NCBI RefSeq assembly: GCF_024586455.1
Contig: NC_065920.1
Coordinates: 49,745,824-49,809,823 of the forward strand
Direction of reading: 5' to 3'
Source of the DNA: Bactrocera neohumeralis
Taxonomy: Eukaryota; Arthropoda; Insecta; Diptera; Tephritidae
DNA length: 64,000 bases
Part shown: positions 32,771-44,120 of the stretch, piece by piece
How the letters are laid out: each line of letters starts with the position of its first letter
How positions within the stretch are numbered: position 1 is the stretch's first letter
Made by a program: the position numbers and the translations under genes
Notes under the pieces: generated by a model
What the model was told of the DNA's origin: nothing
Databases searched by the model: none
The model's input: only the letters and a program-made list of their open reading frames with translations

Positions 32771-33140
32771 AGCCAAAACTACTTCATCATCTCAAATACT
32801 GTCAATGGCTCCTGCACTTGATCATAGTACTTCTTGTTGACATGATTATTTCTTTCTAGGAGCGCTCTAAATCGTGAGTATTTTAATGAAGCATGATGTA
32901 TATATAGTACCTTGTCCTTTTACATAAAAAATCAAACTCGACTCTCAAATAACGGTTGTGATTATTAAAATAACATATTTTCGAAAAAGCTGTGAGAAAT
33001 TCTGCTGAGATATCATTTCTTGACCAAACAAATTTGAATGATGATTCTTTCCGACAACTGTTTATTAAATCAACTAGTTCTTGAGAATACTGGTTGGGGA
33101 TAACAAAGTTTAGAAGTAGGAGTATCAAGCTTCCCACCAT
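32771..33140 (-). CDS. unidentified open frame, possible gene fragment
   Basis: A minus-strand frame from ATG at 33140 to a stop at 32883 encodes 85 residues with a hydrophobic start (MVGSLILLLLNFVIP) that could act as a signal peptide, then YSQELVDLINSCRKESSFKF. One base out of frame just downstream, a further run with protein-like composition (YSRFRALLERNNHVNKKYYD, QVQEPLTVFEMMK, stop near 32771) follows. The two together could be one frameshifted or split reading frame. The E-P-L-T phrase near the end recalls divergent insect ionotropic receptors, but that is a faint hint and no ion-channel segment is present. It may be chance. Confidence 0.2.
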
Positions 33141-33189
33141 ATTAGAGATCTAGAAGTCTATAACTACATAATATATAATATGGCAGATC

Positions 33190-33535
33190 TTGCTGATTTC
33201 AATCTATTTTCAATGGCTAGTCAAGTCCGTGGAGTTCTAGCTTTCGAAGAAGCTGGCGAATTTAAATTGAAAGAAAGGTCTTCAATGAAGATCTCTTGAG
33301 GAAAAAAGAGCACGTGTAAAATTTCAGCTCGATATCTCAAAAACGGAGGGATTAGTACGCAAATATACAGACGGACGGATAGACGGGCGAACGGAATGGA
33401 TGGCCAAAACGACTCAACTCGTCCTGCTAATCATTTAAATATGTACTCTATAGGCTCTTTGGCTCTCCAGCATTTCTTTCTAAGTGTTACAAGTTTCACT
33501 ACTAACTTAATATACCCTGTTCAAGACAAAAAAAA
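33190..33535 (+). repeat. mini-me-like family 2, 3' half
   Basis: CAGCTCGATATCTCAAAAAC, then CAGACGGACGGATAGACGGG, GACTCAACTCGTCCTGCTAA and AACTTAATATACCCTGTTCA at the end match the right half of the copy at 51575-52118. The left half is missing. Confidence 0.65.
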
Positions 33536-34670
33536 AAATTGTGTCCGTTACCCCCTTAATCAAAAAATAATAAGAACTGTGTGATGAGTGTGATTATGGC
33601 TTTTAAATTTCGGAATGAAACGGCCATCAACTATGCGTCAGTGTGCGTGTCCTGCTTTGGTGTATGTGAATCAAACTTTTCCACGCATTACTCGTACATA
33701 CACACGCAAGGTTTCGTTGCGCCTGACAGCTGAATTGGCGCGCCACCTACAGCGCGAGTATCAAATCTCACAAGGTCATGTCACGCTTCATGTATTGCCA
33801 GAGCAAAACAAAAACAAAAACAACAACAACAAATGCAACAAATATAAATAGGTGAGAGTAAATATAAATTCAAAAAGCAATAACCTGCCGCCGCCCGACT
33901 GTCAGTGTCAACTGCTGCTGTCTGGCTGGCTGCTTGCCACCTGCTTGTCTGCTCGCATGCTTGTCTGCCATTACTGCCGCCGCCACTTTTACTCTGTACA
34001 TCATTTTATTGTGCTCGACTATATTTTATTTGATTTGTTGTTGTTGCTGTTGCTGTTGCTTTTGCTGCCCACTGCAATTCATTTCATCTGCAGCGCTGTT
34101 AGTGTCACACAGAATTGCTTTTCACACAACGCGACACGCTGCCTCGACCAACAACAATAACATCGCTCTGTATTTTATATGTCAATGTGTGTCTGTATGT
34201 GTGCATCATATGTTTGCCGCTTTGTATGGATAGCTCTTTGAGGAGCCTTAACCCTGCCCATTCGCCTTGCGCGTCGCTGGTGTGTGACTGAAAGTTTTTG
34301 TCATTCACGTTTGTTCTTCTGCTTTTAAGTGCATTAGCATTGACATTTTTAAAGCCTCGGGCACTTAACAGCTTCAAGGGGCACTCGCATACAAATATAT
34401 ATACATTCATCTATGTATGTAAGTATTTGTATTATATTCATTGAAAAAAATTATTTGCTGCAAACAGCTGTTGGCAGTGCCCGGAGCAGCAGTGCACAGT
34501 GTGCTGCGGTTGCAAAAAGTAAACTAAACTGTACAATTTTATTTCAATATATCAATGTCTGCACCATATTCTTTCAAAAGGTGGCGATCTGCCGCAAAAA
34601 TTTTATTTAAATTTAATTTAATTTAAAAAAATTTATACATGTATTTTAAATATTTTAACTATGTATGTAT
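33536..34670. other. single-copy-like block with TTG/CAA tracts
   Basis: Contains (CAA)-rich bases at about 33805-33845 and (TTG/CTG)-rich bases at about 34035-34070. The frame 33615-33851 (KVSLRLTAELARHLQREYQI and on) ends beside a donor-like TAGGTGAGAGT; no partner exon or domain is seen, so it is not called. Probably host noncoding DNA. Confidence 0.4.
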
Positions 34671-34671
34671 A

Positions 34672-35136
34672 CTAGAGTGATTCAAAAAAAAAAAAAAAAA
34701 TTTTTTTCGTTTGCTACTCGGAAAAATAGGTTCCTAGACACCTCTAAGAAAGCCTCTCCAAACAAGAGTTTTTAATTGTAACGGGAAGGTCCTCCTACAT
34801 ACAGTTTTTATTTTTTTCTTATTATCAGATAGAAAAATTTATATCTCGCTTCCAACTACTTATAAAAATATCTTGTTCCTTATATTATATTTTGTAGGAA
34901 ATTGAATGCTCTACAAAAAAGGTCCATTATGATTTTTTCGTAAACCCAAACGTTTAAAGGATATTAACAGTTAAAGTTTGATTATTTTTGGGAAAATTTT
35001 TTATTTCTTATGAATTTTATAACTCAATGAAAAAAAAATATTATGAATAGGTTTTTGGAGAGGCTTTCTTAGAGGTATCTAGGAACCTATTTTTCCGAGT
35101 ATCAAACGAAAAAAAAAATTTTTTTTTGAATCACTT
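34672..35136. mobile_element. MITE with about 80-bp TIRs, copy 2
   Basis: The left arm (GTGATTC, long A/T run, CGTTTGCTACTCGGAAAAAT, AGGTTCCTAGACACCTCTAA, GAAAGCCTCTCCAA, to about 34763) has its near-perfect complement at 35055-35134. The interior matches copy 1 at 32001. The extended arms make a strong potential hairpin. No clear target duplication on the right side. Confidence 0.8.
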
Positions 35137-35139
35137 GCA

Positions 35140-35790
35140 ACACTTTATTAAAAATTCTGAATTAAAAAAAAATTCGATTGAAAATATTTTATTTGAGTTT
35201 GTTTTTAAATTTCTGAAAAAAATTATATTATTTTAAGCAGGTGGCAACTTCTACTTTCCAATTATAAAATATTTGAAGTTTTAGAAAAGCATTTCATATT
35301 TTCCCTAAAACATTTTGAATTCAAAAAAACTAGTATCTATTTTAATTTTTTTAACTTTTTTTAAATTTTATTATTTTAAAGAGCTGGTAATTCTTATATT
35401 AAAAATTTTGAACTTCAAAAGCTAATATATATTAAAAATATTTTAATTTAGCTTTTTTAACTGTTTGAAATATATTATATTTATTTTAAAAAGGTGGCAA
35501 CTCCTAAAAAAATTATCCAATTTTAAAATATTTGAAGTTTTTGAAATTTTCTGAAAAAAATTTAGAATTCAAAAACAATAATATCTATTTTAAATTTTTT
35601 AATTTTTTGAAAAATTTTTTGAATTTTAAATTTTTTAATTTTTTGAAAAAATTTTAATTTATAAAATGTTTCAAATTTATTTATCATATTTGAACTTTTT
35701 AATAAATGTTTCAACTCCGCATCTCGTCTCAAAAAGTTTCCAATATCTAAAATTTAGAATTTGTTAATCAAATTAGGTTTATTAATGAAG
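35140..35790. repeat. AT-rich field of imperfect repeats keyed by GGTGGCAACT
   Basis: GGTGGCAACTTCTA (about 35241), GCTGGTAATTCTTA (about 35384) and GGTGGCAACTCCTA (about 35492) each precede similar A/T-rich blocks (AATATTTGAAGTTTT, GAATTCAAAAA, ATATCTATTTTAA). A further AAAAGGTGACAATTAT at 37421 lies beyond the hAT insertion. Period is irregular, 110-145 bases. Confidence 0.55.
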
Positions 35791-35798
35791 TGTGGCAG

Positions 35799-37350
35799 CA
35801 GTGGCGTAGCTGGGTAACCAAGGGCCCTGAGGCAAATGAAAATATGGGCGCCCACTGCTATGTAAACTGGGCTAATCTACATCGATAAGTATATTTGTGG
35901 TTTAATACGAGAAAGCTTATATGGGCATAAAAGATATACAAAAAATATTCACTTTTAGACAGTAATTTCTCGTTATTTTTCATTTATATATTATTGTTTA
36001 TCACACATCTTGAATAAAAACGACTCTTGTATCTAAAAAAAAAGTTTTCTAATTATAATCTATAGTAAAATTGTAGAAAAAATATAAAACTCATCGAAAA
36101 ATTGCTCTAATTTCTACGAAAGCAAACTTTAACCGGAAAAAAAAATTTCCTTATTTTTGTCATAGGAGAAACTAAAATTTAACATGTAGATGTCAGACCC
36201 AAAAATCGTGTTGACCGGCGTAATTGGTGAGAAGTCCATGCTTGAGTTAGTTGAGGTAAAACTAGGTGGTAAATATTAATAAATTAAAATGAAAAACTAG
36301 TCTATTATATCTGAATATTTTCTTTGGAATTCGTCACGCTTTTTTAATAAAGTTGCTTCATCAACGTGCAATAAAAATCTTGGTGTCAGAAAATCAAACA
36401 AATATTTTTTCTCGTTTTGGAAATCGGTGATCAGCTGCTAATTCATCAAAATGTTTTTTAACTTTTCTTCGCTGTTTTTCTTGAAAATGGGTATCAATAC
36501 CATATTTTCTTGCAGTTTCACTGGCTTTGCACATGAATAATTCGAAATCATTTCCACAAATTTGCTTTGGTATCTTTTAAAACTATACACAAATTGAAGG
36601 TCGCATTTTTTGTAAAGTTTTGGATGCATAATTATTGTTGTTCACTCTGTGCATGAATTTGCAAAGCAACGCGAACTCGAAGTTCAACATTTTTGTTTTA
36701 ATACTCTCTGCCTCACTACGCTCATCTTTATTAGGGCTCTTTAGAACTATTTCTGATAATGCTTTGATAATATCAAAATAACGTATTTTTATTGCATACC
36801 TGAATTAATGTACCTACTGCAGGCGACTTGCATTTTTTCAATATATTACGCGTTGTACAATGAGCTGTAGCCGAAGTCTATTGATTTGACACGATTTATT
36901 GACTTAACGGACAATAATATGAGTGGTCAAATCAAATAAAATTGAACCACTGTATTGACCAGTACAAAAAAAGTTTATTGACATTAGTTTACTTATTCCT
37001 GATCCACGCCTTAATTTTTTAACATTTCTCGATAAAAGTCTTTATTTGAATTCACAATAAAATGCATATCGACGAATAATAAAATGCACATATAACTGTC
37101 CGTCAAATTGACAGCAGTTCCAACCTACATAAACAATTTAGGAGAATTCTCTAGTCATAACTTTTGAATTTCTCTCAACTGAGTTGGCATGATTAGAGTG
37201 TGGTTTCAAACCTGTCATATTTATTTTGAAAATGGGCGAAGTTACCAAAACTTCAGTTAGGTTGAAACTTCTGGTAGGGACTCAAGGGCCCCCTGAGCGT
37301 GAGGGCCCCGAGGCACTGCTCCGCCTAGCCCCTATGTAGCTATGCCACTG
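35799..37350. mobile_element. 1552-bp hAT-superfamily element with 8-bp target duplication
   Basis: Ends CAGTGGCGTAGCT and AGCTATGCCACTG are inverted repeats (12 of 13). They are flanked by TGTGGCAG (35791-35798) and TGTGACAG (37351-37358), an 8-bp duplication with one change. GGGCCC/GAGGCA words lie just inside both ends. Eight-base duplications and CAGTGGCG termini are hallmarks of hAT elements. Minus-strand frames inside (63 codons from 36629; then LFDFLTPRFLLHVDEATLLK and KRDEFQRKYSDI) may be decayed transposase of the ZMYM1-like hAT type, but this is weak. Non-autonomous. Confidence 0.8.
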
Positions 37351-37456
37351 TGTGACAGCACTATTGGAAACCTTTCCAATATAAAAAGGTTTAAATTTTA
37401 GAAACAAACTGAGTATTTTTAAAAGGTGACAATTATAATAATATATAAGTATAATA

Positions 37457-37800
37457 AAGGGTGATCCATTTCGAGGTTTTATACTTTTTTAAAGAAAATG
37501 CACAGAAACTTCAAATTTAATGGGAATCTTTATTATCATTGTAAAGAATGATTATGGCGCAATAACCTTTGCCATAGACGGTTACGTTCTCACCGGCATC
37601 ATTTTTGAAAAAATATGGACCGATGATTCCACCGTTCTTTTCTGGATGAAATGGCAGCCCTTGAATCTTTTCGGGTTGCTCTTTGTCGCAAATTCGGCAA
37701 TTTCGCTATATTTCATACCCATTGAGTAAGAAATTGGCCTAAACGCTGAACAAAATTGCCACGCCGAAGCGATCTCCACAGTCTTCGTGGGTCTATTTGG
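37457..37800 (-). mobile_element. DEAHFWLNGY-family transposase fragment with terminal repeat
   Basis: The left end GGGTGATCCATTTCGAGGTT is the terminal repeat of this family (complement of 11770 and 51530). On the minus strand, from about 37750: ILFSV, a stop, ANFLLNGYEI, RNCRICDKEQPEKIQGLPFH, PEKNGGIIGPYFFKNDAGEN and VTVYGKGYCA. The block that should read S-D-E-A-H has lost its catalytic D. A deletion joins this region to the 3' end. Confidence 0.75.
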
Positions 37801-38440
37801 CTATTGCTATGCCCATAAATTGCTATTAATGAATTACTTACAAATTACTATAACTAAGCAGCAAATCAAGATACAATATATCAATTCTTTCGTCACCTTT
37901 TACGACAGTACGAAAACAGCTGAAATTGATAAGTGGTAATTCTACAAATGTAAATAGGCTTTGAAACTTTCTATAACATATTTTTTGAGCTGTCATATTA
38001 CTCTATTAACCATTAGGTCTAATTATATTTAGGTTGTTATGAGTGCTCCCATGTCACACAATTTTTTGCGCAATATGGTAGAAACGTGTGAAATGTGGCA
38101 ACATAGGGAACACTTTTGGTTTTTAAGTCAGTTAAACTCGGATAAAAGCTGATCACAGAGACGGTATGGACTATGTATCAAAAGGAAGGATGAGACTGGA
38201 GAGAAAAAATCAAGATTTTCTATATTCAAGTTGAGTCGGATTCTAAACGCGAGCAATACAAAGCTTAGCGGCTTGTATATATTGCACTTGGCAGAAACAA
38301 CCGTACTCAATTAACTCAAATTCTAGTAGAGTTCCTTAGTGCGGAGTTCCTTGAAAAACACCGAATAAACTCTGCATTATCTATTATTCGAATTTTACTG
38401 ATGCAAATATTACAGCTTCTCGCAACACTGTACCCAGCCA
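37801..38440. other. unassigned DNA
   Basis: Nothing recognised on either strand. Confidence 0.35.
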
Positions 38441-40235
38441 TTAGTAACACCTGTCAAAGAGCGCACCCCGGCCAACTGGGGTCAGAGCGCTCATCAAGCA
38501 AATCTCCAGTGCAAACGCATACATACACACCTGCATAGTGCGCCACACTCTCTTTTTTATGTAATTTCATTTCTTTTTGGTGAAGTCTTCTTAGGGCGTC
38601 TTTCAACGCTTTCATCGTGTCAGCTTTTCCACTTCGCCAGCCACTTGTCCTCTAACAACTTTTCATCATTTGCGCAATTTTCCCTACAACCAAATGACGC
38701 GCTACGGCTACGGCCAGGCATATCCGCGTGGCACACAAAATGAGCTCGTGTCAACGCTGCGGCCGCTTAGCTGCTGCACATTATTATAAAAACAAGTGGC
38801 AAGCGCGCGTCAGCGGCGACAGTGGCTTTTGTAGGTGTAAAAGCGAGAGTCATCAGTTTATCACTCAGCGGTGGCAGCGCGCGGCAGTGTGGCAACCTTC
38901 ACCTCGTTTAGGTGAGGCCGCGACAATTGCTCTTGCTGACTTTCAATTTTTGTAACTAACCTTTTTTGCAAGCCGTTACAGCGACGAAGGCTACAAAAAC
39001 AACCACAACACCTCATGATGCTTCAGAAACTCATTCATTCCGCAACATCGCGGTGAGTGGCAGCGCTGCGGCTGCGCTGGTTGCCATGTTACGCTTGCGG
39101 CTGCAGAGGAGTTCATGTTGCGCCCGCAGCATTGCCGTGAGCGCTCCACTAGTAGCTGCCGCAACCCACCGCTGGCGACTTTAGTGTCAACACCAGTTTG
39201 CAACATCGTTAATTGATGTTTGAATGCGCGTCATGGCAGCCCGCTGTAAGCTGTAGGCCGAAAAATTGTGACAGCAGTGTGCATAATAACGGTGTTGAAT
39301 AGCGGTGAAGGCGCGCTACAGCAGCGTCAGTACTTTTTTTCAATTTATATTGCACGTCAACTTTCATCAAGTCTTACTTGACGCTGTCTTTTTGTCGGCT
39401 CACCTACGAAAAGTTCAGCGGTCGTGACATTGCAATTTGTTTGTGATTTTGGTTGTAACTTTTGATTTTTCCATCAGAAATTTTAGTTACATACCCAGCC
39501 TGCAGTATAATCTTTTGCTTGAGCTGTTGGTGACAGCAGCCTCATCAACGTCTGCTTCATCAAATTGCACTTAATGATGCTCAAACTATATTTAAACAAC
39601 AACACCAACACTGCTACCCAAAATCACCCAAATAATTGCCACACACATACATCGAGTCACCAATAACAACAAAAACACCAACTTTGGTTCACCCTCAACT
39701 ATTCGCCGCACTCGACACACCTCGTTTACATATCCCGGCCGGGGTTGTTGCTCAACCTTGGCTCACCTTGAGCGCAACAACTGTTCTATGCACATCCGTC
39801 AGCCATTAAATTACACTTTCACTTACTCGCTGCTCGCTTGCTGTTGGTTGGCGCTACATATTTACTTTTAATAGTTGTTTCCTCACCAACTCATCGCAGC
39901 CATTTTGTGGGTGCACCAACGGGTTTCTAATTGCCAACAAAGTTGTGGATACACTTGCTAACGAAGCTCTAATGACACGATTTAGTGGCACTGAAGGGCG
40001 AATATTTACTTTAACTAATCGTTGGATGATAAGTCACCAAATAAATCAGATGCTTTCATTTCATTAAAAATTGCAACAACTTTGACAACATATTAGAAAA
40101 AGAGACTAAGAATCATACTGCTATGATCCTTAAATGTTATTTAACTCGAGTGTGTCCGAAAGGAGCCCTAGTCTAATTAGAAATTAGAAAAACCGTTAAT
40201 TTCGGTTAATTGAAGCTTTACAGTCATCATAAATA
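38441..40235. other. GC-richer single-copy-like block
   Basis: From about 38450 to 39960 the sequence is noticeably richer in G+C, with CAGCGGC, GCGCGC and CAACAACAACACC words and no transposon motif. Frames at 38728-38955 and 38966-39184 have no domain and biased A/R/S composition. Could be upstream or intronic DNA of a host gene outside the window. Confidence 0.4.
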
Positions 40236-40239
40236 CAAA

Positions 40240-40330
40240 AGATTCCGTACAAGAACTTGGTTTTCTTCCGTCGGTTTGTATGACAGCTACATGCTATACG
40301 AGTACTAGTAGACCGAACAATATTTTTTTC
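40240..40330 (+). repeat. mini-me-type core scrap
   Basis: CCGTACAAGAACTTGGTTTT and GTATGACAGCTACATGCTAT match the core unit of family 2 (compare 51790-51840). Confidence 0.5.
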
Positions 40331-40336
40331 CATATC

Positions 40337-40470
40337 TATATATATAAAAGAAAGTTGTTGTTAGATACACCATTTATAACTCAAGAACGGCTGAACCGAT
40401 TTGACTGAAAAATGCTGGAGAGGTAGCTTAGAACCAGGGTAAGGACATAGGATACCGTTTATCTCTCTGT
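40337..40470 (+). mobile_element. possible Helitron 5' end
   Basis: It begins TCTATATATATAAAAGAAAG and continues with CTCAAGAACGGCTGAACCGA and TTTGACTGAAAAATGC. Insect Helitrons commonly begin with TC, a TATATA stretch and a line in which a (T)GAACCGATTT phrase follows within about 70 bases. No CTRR hairpin end was found, so this is only a terminus. Confidence 0.45.
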
Positions 40471-40529
40471 GTCAAAGTTTAATACAACTCATAAATACAA
40501 AAATTATATTTCAAATAATAAGCATTTGT

Positions 40530-40870
40530 TCAAAATTCATGTTTTTAGGAATCATTTGAATATATGCGTACAATTTTCAACAGATTCTTCCTCAAAAATA
40601 ATACAATTGCTAAGTATTTGGAATAGAAGAAATAAACTGCAACCAAATACGCAGTGAAATAGATTATAACTGGCTCAGTAATCAGTCGTTGAGTATGTAT
40701 TATACCACGTGCATCCCAAAAGAATGATGTCATAACTTTTCCAGCCGACTTTTTCGTTTTTCCACGCCTGAGAACCGTTTCATCATGTGCAGTCCACTAG
40801 AATGACTGTCGATTGGACTCAAGTGGGAAATGATGGAGCTATGTTTCTATCACCGACGAAAAATTTCGGC
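40530..40870 (-). mobile_element. mariner fossil, middle region, rearranged
   Basis: On the minus strand: ESNRQSF, a stop, WTAHDETVLRRGKTKKSAGK, VMTSFFWDARGIIH, then RLITEPVIIYFTAYLVAVYF, which is not canonical for mariner. The first part is the catalytic-core stretch of mariner transposases. The copy at 55690-56110 has the same stop after Q-S-F and the same unusual tail. Confidence 0.7.
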
Positions 40871-40934
40871 TTTATTCCGATTAGAGAGCACTTAAACACT
40901 TCTCAGAATCAGTTATTCGTTGTTTTTGTTTGAT

Positions 40935-41210
40935 TATGAACTTGCGAGGCACCTACTTCGCATTGTTCAGATCGGACCGTTAGGACATGTAACTGTCATT
41001 AAAACTGACCGATCAAACTTAAGTCCTTGTATAGAAAGCGTTTTTATTTGGCAAAATGTCTTCACAAAATTTTACATATATTGTTACCCAAGACAATTTG
41101 CGAACATACTTATAATATTGTTTGAATCGTACTACTAAAGCATATAACTGCCATTATTTGGTTAGTTGAAGTCCTTTTAGTTGAAATTAATAAAAGTGCC
41201 CTTTAAAGTG
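40935..41210 (+). repeat. mini-me-type core unit
   Basis: TGTTCAGATCGGACCGTTAG, CCGATCAAACTTAAGTCCTT, then GTATAGAAAGCG and CACAAAATTTTACATATATT match one to one and a half units of the array at 11786-12310. Confidence 0.6.
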
Positions 41211-42561
41211 AACTTAAAGAAATGAGACTTCTTCTAGTTTCGTCAACGAAAATATGTCTCTAAGACCTCAGGAGGCAGTAAGCCTATCTTGTCGTAGGTT
41301 AGAAAGCTTCTTTTATTAAGGTACCATTTCGCTGGTTGATTCTGTGACAGTTTTATAAAACCGTATGATTTTGTAAGCTACAAATTGTGAGGTACAAAAA
41401 TGTTATCAAGTAATGAGGTTGATTTTTAAAGAGAAAAGATGAGAGTATCCGGGCGTTCACTTCTATTCGTCTTTTGTCGAAGCAAATTATTTTCTTTCGT
41501 CATAAGTACTCTAGTAGCACTCAAAGCTGTCATCTTCTGTAGACAAATTAAAGACCAAGCAGATTTTTGACTTCTCGGAATTTTCTTTGAAATTTGAACT
41601 ATACACATTTGTTGACAATCTCTTTTAATTATGTCATGTTCGACAGCTCTTAATAGGTACGACGCTCAAAAGTGTCAAAACACACAGGCACACAAAGTAT
41701 ACCAGCAAACAGGCGCTGACAATGAATTTAATTCCCAACAGCATAACTGTGAAAAACTCAACGAAGCATATTATCAGACAAACAACAACAAGTATAACTA
41801 CTACTTAGCAAGCACACATCTATGCACATAAAGCAAGCATATGTGTGAATTGCATGCGGGTATATGTCAAAGTCATTACGCCTTAACATAGACTTCTTGG
41901 TATTAAGGTTTATAAAGAACGCGCCATGGAGACGCACATATACAGCTAACTATACATATATATTTATAATACATCTACATGAAAAGGCACACATATGTGT
42001 ATACGTATATGTACATATATCTATACTATATAAATCCACTTTTTGTTGCAATTTCAAAATCTTGAGCAGCCAACACACACACACTTACTGCTTTTCCTAA
42101 TTTCGTTACAAATATTTTACTCACACCAATGCAAAAGGCTCTTGTTGTAGGCAACAAAGAGGTGAGGGTTTGCGAGTCGAGTGGCACTTTAACCAGCGCT
42201 GCTTGCCACAAAACGGCTTTTCATACACTGTGCACAATTGAAATTGTACGCGTGTGTGTTTGTTCGGCAGCCTTTCACGTCAACTCGACCTCACTCACAC
42301 AAACGACCTCCCGCACTCAACCCCCTCACCGCTTTGCATTTACTTTTTCAACATTTTAATCGCTCCGGCATGTCGTGCCTCCACACCAATTACTTTAATG
42401 AATGACAAGTTTAAGCAAGCCTGCCTAACAAGCCGCGCCGAGCTGACACTAAAGTTCCGCTGGTCGTCGGGAGTGCGGAGGCGAGAGCCGGTATGCCAAG
42501 AAAGTCGAGTTGTCTGCCTATTCTAGGCTGGCAGGCATATAATTCACACTTAAGCGTAGCC
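41211..42561. other. unassigned, partly single-copy-like DNA
   Basis: CA-rich bases and ACATATATTTATAATAC-like runs. GC-richer from about 42100. No protein motif in the open frames here. Confidence 0.4.
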
Positions 42562-42614
42562 AACAACAAAAATAAGTGACACAACAACAAAAATAAGTGA
42601 CACAACAACAAACG
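42562..42614. repeat. 21-bp tandem repeat
   Basis: The unit AACAACAAAAATAAGTGACAC is repeated about 2.5 times. Confidence 0.85.
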
Positions 42615-43285
42615 CGTAGGGACATGAATAGTGGCTGTAGTTGTAGTTGTCATACAAGTCGCTGAGGTCAAAAACAGTGAAAGTGACATTAACTGCTGTA
42701 TGTGGCATGTTAAATCTACAAGACGCAATATGTTGCATGTCAAAATGTCTTAAGTGTAAGCTGCAAACAATCGCGCGCATACTTACACACACACAAATAC
42801 TAATATAGGGTTCTGGCCTATTCAGAGCCACTTCATTTTGACTTCTTGGCGGTATGACCTTTTCCTTCCAAGAAGCTGTCGTTTATTCTGCTCGTCAGAT
42901 TCTCATTTTCCACTAGACATTTTTAATATCCCTTAATACTTTTAAATAATTGACAATCGGAAGTGTAGGCGCACATGTGAATATGCATAAGAGATTGGTG
43001 AGAGTAGAAGGATCAAACTGAGCCCTTTCATGGTACTAAAATATGGATAGCCTTTCTAGAAAAAATTATTTGAATTTTCACTTGTTGATGCGATTTATGC
43101 CCTCAAAAGAAAGTACCCCCATTTGAGCTAAAACTAAATTCTAATATATGCAAGACCGACTGCTTTGGGACTGGGTAAAAACAATATGCTATGTATATAT
43201 GCAGCAACGAACAGCGCCATAAAATTTCCAAATACTACCAAAGTCAAATTCATCTGATAAAATTTGACTGCGAGCAAACATTTTC
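42615..43285. other. unassigned DNA
   Basis: Includes CACACACACAAATA near 42785. Nothing else recognised. Confidence 0.4.
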
Positions 43286-43289
43286 ACGT

Positions 43290-44120
43290 AGTTTAATACA
43301 AATATTTATTATTACTTTCAAAATATAATCTCTTTGAGCCAACACAAGCTTGCCAACGCTTAACCCAATAGTTCACACTTTGTTATAATTTTCGGCTGGG
43401 CTTGCCTGCAGTGCCTTCGACGAATTACTTTTATTAATATCAATGGCTTTATGTTGCGTTCGATAAAAGATAAAATTCAAGGGGAGTCTAACCTGGTGGC
43501 CAGTGGCTGAACGATGACTCTCGTGTTTTGTTTGACCAAAAGGTCCGTCACAATTATGCTAAAATGTGATGGCGAATTATCGTTGTGAAAAATCCAGATT
43601 TTTTTCTGTATACAATTCAGACTTTCGACGTATTGCTGCACATAGATGTCTCAAAAGGGTGAATTAGTATTCCCTCTACACCTTGTGACCTTATGAAAGG
43701 AATTCACGGTGAACCACACCACAGTAATCAAAGAAAATGATGAGCATCCGCTTAGTTTTGACAGACTTTGATGCGATTTTTTCGGTTTCGGCTCATTTGA
43801 CGTCCAATGCCTAAACCCAACGTCTCGTCACCAGTTATGATGCGTTTAATGAACTAAGGGTCCTCAGCTAATTTGTCAAGCAACTCGTTTGCAACTTTTA
43901 CTCGACGTCATTTTTGCAAAAGTTTCAAGACTTTTGACAAGAGTTTAGCCTAGACACACATTCTGCCCAAGACATTAAGCAAAATGTGTTGATATATAAG
44001 AGTTGAGTTATTCTGATATCTCGTTGATACCAACTCGACGATTTTCCAGCACTTTTCTTTAACTTTTTAAAATCGCCAAAAAAAATTTTGCATCATAAAC
44101 AAAGAGCATTCGCAGCTCAT
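43290..44120 (-). mobile_element. mariner-type transposase fossil
   Basis: Minus strand, right to left: ENRRVGINEISE (second HTH region, about 44040), KVANELLDKLAEDP with FIKRIITGDETLG (first catalytic aspartate, about 43840-43900), NEPKPKKSHQS-like sequence, FFDYCGVVHREFLS (about 43695-43735), CAAIRRKSELYTEK and WIFHNDNSPSHFSIIVTDLL (second catalytic aspartate, about 43545-43600), then an eroded tail. The domain order is complete from the second HTH on, but with many stops. No TIRs recognised. Confidence 0.75.

Noticed and set aside
34105..34410. 101-codon minus frame
   Set aside because: No domain, and the opposing plus frames are equally open in TTG/CTG-rich sequence.
42254..42831. Opposed frames around 42.3-42.8 kb, one 110 codons
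   Set aside because: The minus frame is built from the 21-bp tandem repeat and CA-rich bases; no homology recognised.
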